From Rhyzopertha dominica (taxonomy: Eukaryota; Arthropoda; Insecta; Coleoptera; Bostrichidae): a DNA stretch of 64,000 nt. The stretch spans positions 5,704,001-5,768,000 of the forward strand of contig QCXZ01000053.1 in the NCBI GenBank assembly GCA_025024175.1, read 5' to 3'. This document shows, piece by piece, positions 1-10,600 of this stretch (within the stretch, counting starts at the first letter, position 1; every line of letters starts with the position of its first letter). Under the pieces are notes generated by a model. It searched no databases and was not told the DNA's origin. It saw nothing but the letters and a program-made list of their open reading frames with translations. The translations under genes and the position numbers were made by a program.

Positions 1-430
1 GCAAAATCAACAGTAAGCTGAACACTTTTACTACCAAATGAAAATATCCGATCGTACATGTTGGCGGCGAACAAAAATACCGACCTCTTTCAGATCTTCC
101 AGCGTCTTCCGAATCGGACCCCATTAGAATATGCGTGGATTTCGGCAATTACCTGGGGCACGCGCAACGTCCAAACTTTACCCCGTACGTATATTTACAG
201 CCCAGAAGAATCCGCGCAAGAAAAATATAGCCTCACCGCAAAATCAACCCGGGTTTCTGTCTTGACCCAACGTTGAAATCTCCGGAGCGGAATTCTGTTT
301 TTGCCGTTCTTTACGGCGCCGTCGTTAAAATCGAGTCTATTAGTGGTAGGNATGTTTGAAGAGAAATTATAGGTTAGATTTTCATCCATGAAAAAGGATT
401 TTCAGCCTAATAATATGCTAGAAAAATAAA
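1..430. other. Unassigned sequence, locally GC-richer
   Basis: Positions 60-330 are clearly more GC-rich than the surrounding sequence and hold a 72-codon open frame (58-276, +) and an overlapping minus frame. Neither resembles a protein family I recognise, and neither has flanking splice or promoter signals I would trust. It could be the edge of a host exon or an eroded element entering from the left. There is an N at 351. Confidence 0.3.
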
Positions 431-692
431 TAAACCTGATAGGTAAAATCGGACTTCACGAGATTCTGCTTTTCGCTGGAGAAACAGAACAAAATCTGGA
501 TAACTTATGTCAAGGCTGCACAAGGGATGCGGGAGAATTTCACAGAAGTTCTTCTCGCAAAATCCATTGACTTTCATATCTCGTCTAAACTTCTGGAATC
601 ATGAATTTAAATTTTCTACAAAGAAGACAAGTACATTTGTCTTTTATTATTTGTCTATTGCTTGTTTGTCCATGCAGTCTTCTTCCATTATT
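430..692 (-). mobile_element. Mariner deletion derivative, copy 1, distal part
   Basis: This is the 3' half (minus strand) of a short, internally deleted mariner. It matches 13280-13610 (plus) and 14655-14960 (minus), including a segment with AAGACAA..TTTGTCTT symmetry and a 3' flank containing TTCTGCTTTTCGCTGGAG. The second catalytic-Asp region present in the other copies (ILLHDNA-type) is missing here. The element resumes at 2136, because the 1.44-kb insertion 693-2135 splits it. Non-coding; the outer boundary near 430 is approximate. Confidence 0.7.
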
Positions 693-2135
693 CACAGAGA
701 GAACAATTTGTTTAGAAGAAAAAAATATATTTACGGCAAACAAATTATTTGTTTGTATACGGCGAAGTAAATGATTTGTTTGTTTCAAACCCTCAAAATT
801 CTTGAAACGGCTAAAATAACATTTATTTAACATAATATATACAAAGCTTTAAATTAACTTTTGAAACTATTGAATCAAGAATAATCATTTCCTTTGTAGA
901 ACAAAGAATTTGTTTCACTAAACCATGAAGATGTTTGGAATAAATATATGATTAAATTTAACTGTAACAAATATTTGTTTCGAATCAGAGAAGAGGTGAG
1001 TGATTCTCTGCATACCAAATCAATACTTCGATATGTCTACGTATTTTATGCAAGTTTATTCCTATGGCTCCCTGTTTTTTATAAAGGGTATAAAAGTTGT
1101 TTCTTGTAATTAAAAATGCAATATGTCACTCAATTCATTTCCGCAAAACTGTAATTGGTTTAGTAACAAAACATCTGATTTAAATCAGCCTAACCTAGAC
1201 AAGTCCATTGACAAGGTAAATTTTGCTACTTACATATATGTACGAATATAATGCGGAAAGCAAGATATTTATTTTAATTTAAAGGACAATGACAAATCTA
1301 CTGGTTTCTATAGCGTGATAAATGTGCTCCATTTTAATATTACAAATATACTGAATAAATAACGCATTACTTGTAATAATAGTTTGGTACAAATAGGGCA
1401 CTTCATTGAGCAGACTTTACTAACATATACATATACATTTTGTAACAGAGCTTGCGCTAACGATCATGTGCTTGTTTGAATGCCTTATTTTTCTCCTCAT
1501 ATTAAGCAAATACTCTATTTAGGCTTCATACTTGCTTTTAAAATCTGTGACCATTTTCCTTTTTTGTTTCACAATTTAATGAAAAAACTGACAATAATAA
1601 GAAACAAATAACGGCGGCTTTTCCCGATTTACCTTGATACATTCTGTCCAGTGTCCAACCATGGCTAAAGAAGCGGAACCCCAAACTTCCACTTTGCTAG
1701 TGGCACGCGCAAATTCAAACAATTATTTCTTTGTATCCAAAAACAGATTGTTGCATTAAAGCATCATTTATTCTGTTTAAATACATGTTGTTTGCTGTAA
1801 CAACAAGTGTGTTTGAGTTGAACATTTAAATAGTTGAATAACAAAAAGAAACATTGATTTAACGAAAGATATATTTATTAGAAACAAGCATTTACTTTTC
1901 GTTGGAATAAATTGTTTGACCGTGAAAAATAATGTAAAATTCGCTCAAATAATTATTAGGTTACTTAAACTCGCAAGTTCTGTTCGATCTCAAATAAATG
2001 GTAATATAGTTACAAACAAACTGATATTCTTCTTACAAATAATATTTGCTTGTTTGAAGATAAATTTGTTGGACCTAAAGAAATGTAAGTCAAACAAATT
2101 GATTTTATAAATCCAAACAAACAGTTTTATCTGTG
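693..2135. mobile_element. Non-autonomous CACAG-ended DNA transposon (CACTA/CMC-like)
   Basis: The 1443-bp insertion is defined by the uninterrupted mariner copies at 13 kb and 15 kb. Its ends are inverted: CACAGAGAGAAC at the left and, reverse-complemented, CACAGATAAAAC at the right, each followed by TTTGTTT (17 of 21 bases match). A TT dinucleotide at 691-692 and 2136-2137 appears once in the empty sites, so it is probably a 2-bp target duplication. The core TTTGTTT recurs near the left end (about 707, 747, 776, 909, 973), and AAACAAA recurs near the right end (about 2014, 2093, 2114). Subterminal repeat clusters and CAC termini with 2-3 bp duplications are typical of CACTA/CMC elements, so that superfamily is inferred. 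No transposase is visible inside; the short ORFs look random. Confidence 0.7.
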
Positions 2136-2560
2136 TTGTAGCTACAATAGCAGCAAAATAAGTGTTGTCAGTAGCAGTATGCGGTCTCCAACTTCTGTGG
2201 TCGTCTTTAATACTAGTCCAACGCTCTGGAACGCTTACTCCAAAAAAAGTTATTGTTGAACCATCTACACCGACTCCTGACAAGCTTTTTGTAACGCACC
2301 GTGAATTTCGGCAAACATTTCTTCGCGCAGTGTTTGTATTTTGATATACGCACATTAGTCCGTTACAGTGACACATTCCATTGCATCAAACTACCCCGAT
2401 TTGAGAATTTTTTACACATAAACTAAGTGAACTACTCGTACTCCATATATAGCTAAGTTATGTCCCAATAATAGACTTTTATAATTTGACAGTCACCATT
2501 GCCAATTCAGTGCCAACTTGATATGTGCAGGAATTTTGACATGATCCTCATATTTAACCT
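2136..2560 (-). pseudogene. Mariner derivative copy 1, transposase N-terminal relic
   Basis: Reading on the minus strand from about 2385, the translation resembles the N-terminus of insect mariner transposases. It reaches a recognisable linker of the type DDHRSWRPHTATDNT just before the insertion junction. The start region MECVTVT.. and the QTLREEM-like stretch are visible, but the helix-turn-helix region is frameshifted. Non-coding DNA related to the 5' end of the 13-kb copy continues to about 2560 (CCGATTTGAGAATTTT and GCCAACTTGATATGTGCAGG). In copy 2 the equivalent non-coding part lies at 12870-13045. The part carrying the catalytic triad is absent by deletion. Confidence 0.7.
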
Positions 2561-3411
2561 TTTATGCTTGTAGATTTCGTTTATATGATAAAAGAAAATA
2601 CTATAAGCTTTTTACACCATTTAAACTAGTCTCACTTTATTTTTTAGACATAAAATTGATTCGTTTATGTTTACACGCAGTATAACTTATTTCCGCGATA
2701 AGTATTGCTTCAAAGTAGGCAGTTTAACGTCACTTGTACAAATGAAGTTAGTACACTGTCTACAAACGTTTGAACAGTTTAATGCTGTTTTTCTGATAGT
2801 TACAGGTTTTAGTAAAATCCACAGCTTCAGCTAAATGATTTGTAAGTTACTCGAGGTTCAAACCTAGAATTTTTGACGAACGTTCTAAGTTAATTTAATT
2901 TTTTATATATTGCCCATCTCTAAATCCGTTTCTTGCTGGTCCTTCTGAGCTAATAAAAAAAGTTTAACGACTTACCGTCCTCCCTCCTCCTTGGCGTTGG
3001 CGTATTCAAGGCATGTACACCTAGAACAAAACAAATTTATTGTTTGCGATAAAAATGCCTTCTTCGCCAACGGGGTGTGTCCGTGCAGCATTCCACGGTT
3101 TCATTTGGAAATTTTATGCGACCCTGCAAGGTCAGGGTCCTCAAAAGTTAATTTTAAACCTCTTGCGCCAGTGAGAAGACGCTAGATGCGAGAGGCCATT
3201 ATTTTGTTTATTTCCATTTAGGTATATCGTAACTAGATGAGATTATTTAGATCTTATACTTCAGCTTAAAACAGTCTGTCTAATTGCAACATCTGGATAA
3301 AGCGCAAATGCGAGATCTTTTATCGTTGAATGAAAAGATTTTTTCTTTCAACGCTTCTATAAAATTGGAACAAATGAAAGTAAGTAAGTATTAATGATTT
3401 TCATGAGAATA
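2561..3411. other. No gene seen
   Basis: AT-rich sequence with a GC-richer island at about 2980-3185 containing a 64-codon frame of no recognisable family. The frame has no flanking signals and I do not treat it as a gene. Confidence 0.5.
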
Positions 3412-3413
3412 TA

Positions 3414-4814
3414 CCGGGTCGTTACAAAGTATGGAACTAGCGGGATATTTCAGATTTTGTTCGACCGATTTTTCTGAAATTGTGGCTGGGCCTATGAGCA
3501 AGCTGCATTCTTCTAAATGGAAAGGGGAATCAAAAGGCACATCATTGATAAATATATTTTTTCCTGGTTTCAAAAATGTATCATGCTTGTACAATTTATT
3601 GCTTCTAAGTTGGGAAAAGTGTAATAACAAGCATGCATCTTGCAAAAAAATTTTCAGATAAAAACCATATTCGTTATCGTTAAGTAAGAACAAAAACTCG
3701 TGGCTGGTGATAATTTTTATTCACTTTGTTATTTGCAATCGCAATGCTTTAGTCAACTTAACATGATCACATCGAAATTTTGATGATGATAGAATAGGAT
3801 TGAATGCCCAGCACGTTCCTCTGATCTGACGCTGCTTGATTTTGCCTATAGTATTTATGCTGATCAGCTACATAATGCAGATTTAAAAGGACGAATCAGG
3901 ACAGAAATTCAGAACTTACCTCCAAATATGCTACAAAGAACATTAGAAAACTTTTACTCTAGGCTGCATTACTGCCATGAAGTAAATGGGAAACATTTTG
4001 AGCGTCCTTTATAATGTAAATTTAAGAAAAAAAAGCATTTTTTATGGAATCATGTTTTCTTTTCAAATTTTTGGGTACCTAATTCGACGATTTAGACGAA
4101 AATTATCACCAGTCAAAGAAAAAAGAAGTGACATTCATAATCTTTCCAAAATTTATACCTATCTCCTCCATTTTAAACCATTTTGGTGATTATAACCTAC
4201 TTGCACTCTCCAAAGTTCTCGTCTTATCTAGATTTCATATTGCTGTCAGTTTTTTAGTTTTGATAGATATTTTAATATTTGTCAAGATTGTTTGTAATTA
4301 TTAATAGTTTGTAATTTTTGGAATTACCTACACTTATTAGAGTTATATATATGATGTCAAGACTGCTGTTTAATAATTTCGTTTCTATTGTAACTATTTT
4401 TTATATGGTTTGTCGTTCTATATTTGTATTTATTTAATAAAATATTATAGGTCCAGAAGAAGGAGACAAAAAGTTTTATTTAGAAGACAGAAACCTAATA
4501 TATTTAAAAAACAAAAGTGGTAATACCTGGTTTGTCCATTTAAGCGATAAAGACAGTTGTTGTCATTCTTTTCGTTCTTTGTCAGGCTCAGTTATTGTAT
4601 TTACACTTTTTTCTCAATTCAGAAGCAATAAATTGTACAAGTGTGTACGTTTTTGAAATCAGGAAAAATATCTTTTTCGATTATGTGCCTTTTGACCCCC
4701 TTCCCATTAAAAAAAATGCCTTTTAATTTCTCATAGGCTCATGCACACTTTCAGAAAAATCGGTCGAACAGAACCTGAAATATCCTGCTAGTTCCATACT
4801 TTGAAGCGACCCCG
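3414..4814 (+). mobile_element. Long-TIR IS630/mariner-type element A1, deleted
   Basis: Both ends carry inverted repeats of roughly 200-215 bp (3414 to about 3630, and about 4600 to 4814). The left tip reads GGTCGTTACAAAGTATGG and the right tip, reverse-complemented, GGTCGCTTCAAAGTATGG. TA dinucleotides at 3412-3413 and 4815-4816 fit a TA target duplication. Between the TIRs only the start and the C-terminal end of a transposase remain (see 3757-4014). A second copy with more of the N-terminal half lies at 21230-21988, so the gap here is an internal deletion. The next element begins only seven bases beyond its end. Confidence 0.8.
3757..4014 (+). pseudogene. DD41D-type transposase fragment of element A1
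   Basis: The first part (3757-3793) matches the transposase start of the copy at 21380, with a shared TTGATGATGAT stretch. It then jumps directly to a 71-codon C-terminal piece (3799-4014). This contains ECPARSSDLTLLDF, the block that in the better copies carries the third catalytic Asp, and ends in a motif close to CHEVNGKHFE just before TAA. The first two catalytic Asp regions are missing, so it cannot be active. It belongs with the elements at 4822, 7369, 24333 and 58475 by its PARSPDLTPLDF-like signature. Confidence 0.75.
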
Positions 4815-4821
4815 TAGTATA

Positions 4822-6507
4822 CAGGGTCATTCATTAAATATGGGCAATCTCTGAACTACAGATACTACACATCAAAATATGGTGATTGAGCTGAACGAAA
4901 ATGTTGCAGGTTTACGATATACAGGGTGTTCAAAGTTGGAATTTTAATTTAAAATTTTTCAATAAATTTGTGATTTTAAGCAGTATCGTTGTTTTGGCAA
5001 GAGAATTACGAATTTAATGCTAAGTTGAGCACTATGTTTACAGGGCGTTAGTTACTCCTTGTTACTTAAGCAAATTACAACATTTTTTTTGCCTAACGAG
5101 TTATGGATAAAATGACTAGAAAATCTAAAAGGCACTTTCATTTTTAATAAAAAAGCACTCTTGTTTACTTCATGTAACTATTGTTTTTTAGTTATTTGCA
5201 TTTCAAACATTCAGTGTAAAACTCCTAAGCCACCGTTATTACTTTGACTTTTTTTTTCAAGTAGGCTTGTGTCAGTACTTATTAATTTTTCGCGTAAAGA
5301 AATATTGTTATTTATTGTATTTTTATAATTTACGACACAATGAATTTCCAAACAGTGAAATGCGTATATGATTTGTGTTTTTGTTCAGTCAAATTATAGT
5401 GGACTTGGTGCAGCCAGGAGGTATTTAGAATTATACCCAAAACGAAGACAACCCAACCACAAACTGTTCAGACGTATTTACATTCGCCTAGCCGAAACAG
5501 GGTGTTTTCGTCCTAAAAGCTTAAATGGTGCTAGAAAAACTAACAACGTTGATGATGAAGACGAGGTTTTAGTTCGTATTTCGGAAAATCCAGATATCAG
5601 TACTCGTCGGTTAAGTGTGGCAACAACAACTTTCTCTTCCTTGAACAAAATTTAAACACACTACTAGAAGATGTACCACTAGCCACAAGGTAGAACATGT
5701 GGTTTATGCAAGACGGGGCATTTTTTTCTGCCAGTACGCCAATACCTGAATGAACATTTTCCTCACCGGTGAATTGGGTGTGGCAGTGTATTTGTTTGTC
5801 CACCTAGAAGTCCAGATTCCAGCCCTCTAGACTTCTCAATATGATCACAAATGAAGGACATGGTTTACAAAGAAACAATTAATTCCATCGAAGAATTATA
5901 ACAGAAAGTTCAAGAAGCTGCTAATATTATTAAAAATAATGGACAATATTATTTAATATTCAAAGATCTTTAAGGATACGCCTTACAAAGTGAATTTAAG
6001 TGGAAGGCGGTGATTTTGAGCATTTACTTTGAAGTTTTCTTTTATCACTATTACGGATTGTTATTTGTTGCCTTTACTGTAGTTGTTACCCGCATTGTAG
6101 TAATTTGAAAGAATAAATTCATTTTACAACAAACAAAACTCATTAAATGTTTAAAATGCAAATAACGCAAAAACTGATAGTTACATGAATTAACTGCCCT
6201 TTAGATTTTCTAGTCATTTTAGGCAAAAAAGATATGTTGTAATTTACTTAAGTAACAGAGTGTAACTAACGCCCTGTATACATAGTGTTAAATTTAGCAA
6301 TTCTCGTACCAAAAAAAAACAGACAGTTGCCAATTTTCCATACGATGCTGCTTAAAATCACAAAATTATTGAGAAATTTCAAATTAAAATTCCAACTTTA
6401 AACACCCTGTATCTCGTAAACCTGCAACATTTGCATAAAGGCATCACCATATTTTGGTGTGTAGCATCTCCAGTTCAGAGATTGCCCATTCTTAATGAAT
6501 CACCCTG
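4822..6507 (+). mobile_element. Long-TIR DD41D-like element C with concentric CAGGG tips
   Basis: The 1686-bp element is bounded by TA at 4820-4821 and 6508-6509. Long imperfect TIRs cover 4822 to about 5215 and about 6140 to 6507. The tip CAGGGTCATTCATTAA pairs with CAGGGTGATTCATTAA from the right. Two further TA/TT-CAGGG tips lie inside each TIR in mirrored positions: CAGGGTGTTCAAAGTTGG at 4922 pairs with a site ending near 6408, and CAGGGCGTTAGTTAC at 5042 with a site ending near 6277. A decayed transposase sits between the TIRs. Confidence 0.8.
5341..5970 (+). pseudogene. DD41D-like transposase relic of element C
   Basis: An open stretch (5368-5655) matches the N-terminal half of this family, with ARRYLELYPKRRQPNHKLF followed by RLAETG and SLNGARK. 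Comparison with the element at 24333 shows the centre, including the first catalytic Asp, is deleted near 5640. The reading then continues out of frame through the equivalents of LLEDVPLATRRNMW, MQDGAF (second Asp, about 5712) and PPRSPDSSPLDF (third Asp, about 5830). Several frameshifts and stops are present, so this is a dead copy. The true start probably lies near 5341, one frameshift upstream of the open frame. Confidence 0.75.
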
Positions 6508-6509
6508 TA

Positions 6510-7366
6510 TAACTAGTTCTATTTGAGCTCTCAGGTGTATCCCCATTTTAACTAGTACCCGACATAAGTTTATGCTCCCGTCCCGGCTCCGTACGCGTAT
6601 CAAATCCTGTTCAATTGCGCCACGCACCGGTAACACGCTGAACAGGTACGTTCGAGGAACGAAGAATTCTCCGTAAAAGAGACTCCTATGTAGGTCACAT
6701 TGCCACCTGATAGTCGGTCATGCTGTATGGCTCCGGGGCTAGATATCTTCGGCGCTGGTGTCCTCCTTTAAAATCCATCTCAACCGGATCGAATCTCGTT
6801 GCCGGCTTATTTACTAATAGGCGGTGGGCAGCTTTTGCTTTTGTTTTTTCGGTCTCACGGAGAGAACGATCGCGCCTCGAGGTGGCACAACGCCGATTCA
6901 CACGTGGTCGATCTTTTGTTTGATTGTCGGTGGCGAATCACATGATTATTATTTCGTTCTGGTACTGAGTTATTTATAACTAGAAAAATGGGCATTGTTT
7001 TCCAAACTCATAGTTGTTTCAAGGGAAGATTAATCGATGATGATGGTGTCAACACTGGTAATTCAGTTTCTGATGTATTGTTTCTCTCATTTGAGTTACT
7101 ACCGGCGGGTCCGTTTTCCCAACTTAATCCTAACGTCATTAATGTGTGCCTGTGATGTCCAAAACTAGTACACCCGTTTTGCGCACCCATGATATTACAT
7201 ATTTTTGGGTTTTTTCCGCAATCGGCGGACTTTACACCCATACCAAAATTTTTCCCATTCTTGTATTTGTCTAGATACAAGTATTTGTTTGTTTGCATTT
7301 GGCACCTTTTACTCCCAAACAATCAGAATAATAGGTAGGACTTCATCACTATAACTGTATAGCTTA
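6510..7366. other. Unassigned, GC-richer block 6560-6960
   Basis: A block of mixed composition with several CpG-containing words (for example CCGTACGCG and CGATCGCGCCTCGAGG). Short frames on both strands (6695-6901 minus, 6720-6923 plus, 7008-7322 minus) do not resemble any family I know and overlap each other. It may be an unrecognised older insertion or a host regulatory segment; I cannot decide. Confidence 0.3.
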
Positions 7367-7368
7367 TA

Positions 7369-8377
7369 CAGGGGCTCCTGCGATACAATTTTCAAGAAAC
7401 TTGAATAAACTAGCCACCATTGAAAAAATCAAGAGAAAGAACAGCAACAGGCCCTGACAATGAAATTAGAGTATTGGAAATGATTAACGGAAATCACTTG
7501 CAATTGGTTCAGGCCATAAAGGAGACAGATTGTCCTAAAAGACTGGCTTTTTGTATTTCTTTTCGGGAACACCAAAATTTGAATGTGAAATTTTATGACA
7601 ACATTTGCTTCTCAGATGAAGCAAGATTTTCCAATGATGGTGGAGTTAACAATCATAACATGCACTCGACGAATGTCTAGTGCGGAATATTTGGGAATCA
7701 AATTGTTGGGCCTTATTTTTTTCGCGATATTTTAAACGGCAATACTTATCTAAATTTTTTAAGAAACATTTAACCGGTACTTCTCCAAAATGTAAATTTA
7801 CAAGTATGACAAGATCTATGCTTCCAACAAGTTGGACACCTGCGCATTATCATAGAATAGTGCGAAATCATCTTGATGTGGTTTTACCTAACCGATGGAT
7901 AGGAAGAGGTTCAATTAATCCTTGGCCACCGAGAAGCCCGGACCTTACTCCTTTGGATTTTTTTCTGTAGGGAATGGTAAAAGAGCAAGTATACCAAACA
8001 CCAATTGAAAGTGTAGAACATTTAGTAAATAAAATACGTGATGCATGTAGATCCATCACTCCAGAAATGTTAATGCATGTTAAAAGATCGTTTTGGGCAC
8101 GAATTCAAGCTTGTGAGAAGAGCGGAGGGCGACATTTTGAACATTTATCACATTAATGTTATTGAATAAACGTTTTTCAAAAATAAAATTTGTTTTACAA
8201 TACCGAATTTACTTAAAGCAAATGATTGAAGCTTATGTTAAGGTTTACGAATTTATACAGCTCTCTACGTTTTATATTTTTTAAGACGATGAACAATTAT
8301 CAATGTTACCTCTGCAAATGTATTTTGGGTTGCACTTTCAATTTCGTCAGGGTCATTATCATTCGTGAAACATCCTG
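7369..8377 (+). mobile_element. DD41D element D1, 5'-deleted
   Basis: The right end is CATCCTG followed by TA (8378-8379), matching the copy that ends near 59730. The left end keeps only the tip CAGG after TA (7367-7368). It then joins directly to transposase coding sequence (GCTCCTGCGATACAATTTTC) that lies 110 bp into the gene in the 58.5-kb copy. So nearly the whole left TIR and the N-terminal codons are gone while the terminal four bases remain. The 3' non-coding part (8157-8377) is well conserved between the two copies. Confidence 0.75.
7380..8156 (+). pseudogene. DD41D transposase pseudogene of element D1
   Basis: The fragments match the copy at 58485-59511. NICFSDEARFSNDGGVNN carries the first catalytic Asp (about 7615). 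A damaged second-Asp block appears as TSWTPAHYHRIVRNHL, where the Asp codon is lost; the 58.5-kb copy has QDGAPAHYH there. The third-Asp block is PPRSPDLTPLDFFL (about 7950), followed by an in-frame TAG and then a tail open to 8156 ending GGRHFEHLSH. Two internal deletions relative to the other copy remove the segment before HLQLVQ and the one before the CGIF motif. Inactive. Confidence 0.8.
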
Positions 8378-8440
8378 TATAAAGGAATACTTTGTCTGAA
8401 TTTGCATTTTATTCGAATCCAAAAATGTATGTAAATGTAA

Positions 8441-9502
8441 CAAGTACGCGAGGTAAAAAACTGTTGATGGTGGCTAGTGCCAAATCTAGATTTATAAAAC
8501 TATTATCTAGTTGCGAAACGTTTTTGAGATGTACTGTAAAAAACTGCAGTGCCAAGGTATAAACAATGGGGAAAGAAAATATAATTTCACGGCAGGATTT
8601 GAATCATTCTCACGAGTTGAATCAAGTGACGTTGAATAGACAAATAGGTGTGTACTCGTTTTTTCAATAACTAATTGCATGTACTAACCATACTGTTAAT
8701 AAATGTTAAAAGCTGTCGACAATATTACAGAAAAACCAAACTAAATAATTTGTGCGGTCTTAGAATCGGAAAAGAAAGCCATGGAGACTATAACTTATGA
8801 AGATATGATACTTATAAGAAAAGTTGCCCATGAAGCAAGAAAAAATGTTTGGCGGCAAAATCTCCCAAAAAGTGCCGAAAAAAACCATTTCTTTGCTAAA
8901 ATTCCTTCAAGTGATAACAGTTAGAGAGGAAGATTTCCTGATAGCAGCAGACGAGTTCAAAAGCATATTTATATTTTCTTGTGCTACAAATCTTTAGAAA
9001 TTGTGTGAGTCAAATAAATTTATGTAGATGGAACAAATGTTTACGATACATGTTATTCAAAGCAGTCATATCCCTTTAGTTTTTTTGTATTCTACCGAAT
9101 AAGATGTCTACCACATATGAAGACAACTCAGATTGTTATTGTTGATTTCGAGAGAAGTATACACAAGGCCGTAGTAGCTAACTGACAAGATATATATTTA
9201 ATTGGCTGCAAATCTATTTATTTCAGAGTTTGTTTAGAAAAATTAAGCAATTAGGTTTAGCGACGCAGTATAGAACAGCGGATTATGAAGTAGGAAAATG
9301 GTCAAATTACGCTTTCGGTTTGGCATATTTAAAGCCCGAAGACCGTTTTGTTTTTGACTTAATTCAGCCAAAGAATGATAAGCAGTTCAAATTTAATTTA
9401 ATTGATAATTATATTGGTGTTTCAGCCACCACAAACTGCTGTAAATTTTCTCTTTCCCGATTTAATAAAAAATTTTATGCCCCATTTTCGTCTGTCTATT
9501 AG
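8441..9502 (+). pseudogene. FLYWCH-MULE transposase fossil
   Basis: The first part (8441-8650) reads like a FLYWCH zinc finger: a KKLLMV start, then LRCTVKNCSAKV with the Cys pair, then LNHSHEL with the His pair. Further on, VDGTNVYDTCYS and IVIVDFERSIHKAVV (about 9130-9175) match the Mutator-like (MULE) transposase core, the latter around its second catalytic Asp. The longest open piece (9230-9502) has FRKIKQLGLATQYRT and LIDNYIGV, as in FLYWCH-MULE proteins just after the catalytic domain. Stops and frameshifts separate the parts. A possible intron lies near 8655-8755. I see no TIRs or 9-bp duplications. A decayed host gene domesticated from a MULE is possible but nothing suggests it. Confidence 0.6.
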
Positions 9503-10445
9503 TTTATAGAAGTCCTCAATAATGTATTGGCTGAGACTTATATTAAATTACAGTGTTCACAAATCAAAAGAAATTAAAGATGCAAGTGTACTAAAGCGTA
9601 GTAAATATATAGGAACCAAAATTAAAGAACTTTACACAGGCTGTTTTCTAGAATAAAGTGTATGTAAATAATAAAATTAGCTTTGTAAGTATATTTTAAA
9701 TAAATCGTCTTAAATATGATATTTATGTTCTTTGCATCTTCAAGTTTAACGTGTGAATATCAAACGTTAGATGAACACCAACTATTTTACCATCACGATG
9801 AAACCCCACTGTACTACAAAGTTAATATGCGAAGTTAGTTAAATCATAGATCGTTTAAAATCAGCGGAATACAGAACGTAACTTGCAAGCCTCAAAATTT
9901 AACGACAAAGAATTATTAACGAGTACTTCAGGAGGTTTGCACATGAAACTTTGCAAAAAAAATTCTGTAAGAATGCTCTTTGTACTACTGTATAAAATGA
10001 CGTGGTGCAAATTTTGAAAATCTGTTACAAGGTCGAGTATTGCTATTGTCTTGTTTACAATCTTGTCACCACAAATAAATTATTTTTCATTTTCAGTTAT
10101 ATTAGCCTTCTAGAACATTATAAGAAAAATACCTTCTAATGGTAAATAATAAGAACGTAAAGAGAAAATATTTTGGGTCCCTTTTTTAGAGGTCACATTT
10201 TTTTAAATATGTTTATTTAATTTTTGAGATCTAGTAAGAGCAAATTTATATTGTAGCGGAACAAAGTCCAAAATGTTCAATTTTATAAGCTGCTTCATAA
10301 CACTTATTGATCTACTAATTTGTAAAAAATAGTAAAACTAATTGCATGGAGAGACTCCTGGTTAAATAAGATGCTTCGTGCCATGTTTTTGATTTTTTAA
10401 CTTGTCCTTTATTTAAAATGATGTAAAGCGTGCTATTTTCTATAA
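9503..10445. other. No gene seen
   Basis: AT-rich, frame-poor sequence with no recognisable coding, RNA or repeat feature. Confidence 0.5.
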
Positions 10446-10600
10446 TGTTTGACAGAGTGGATCATATTTTGCTCAACAAATTGCTGTTCATCTAATTAAA
10501 TTGTAAGTTCATAGCTGTACATATAAGTACCACAAATGTCAAACTTAGACTATCTACTCTTTATTGTATTCATCAATGATTTATAGTTTCTACTGAAAAA
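10446..10600 (+). pseudogene. Possible non-LTR reverse transcriptase scrap
   Basis: A short frame reads MFDRVDHILLNKLLF, which resembles the RT block FSKAFDRVDHxILLxKL of Jockey/CR1-like elements. About 90 bp further on there is a FIVFINDL-like string in another frame, as expected for the next RT block after decay. It is too short for any assignment beyond non-LTR RT. Confidence 0.35.

Noticed and set aside
58..276. 72-codon plus-strand frame at the left end as a possible gene
   Set aside because: No domain, no start context or splice evidence, and an overlapping frame on the other strand; only the raised GC is unusual.
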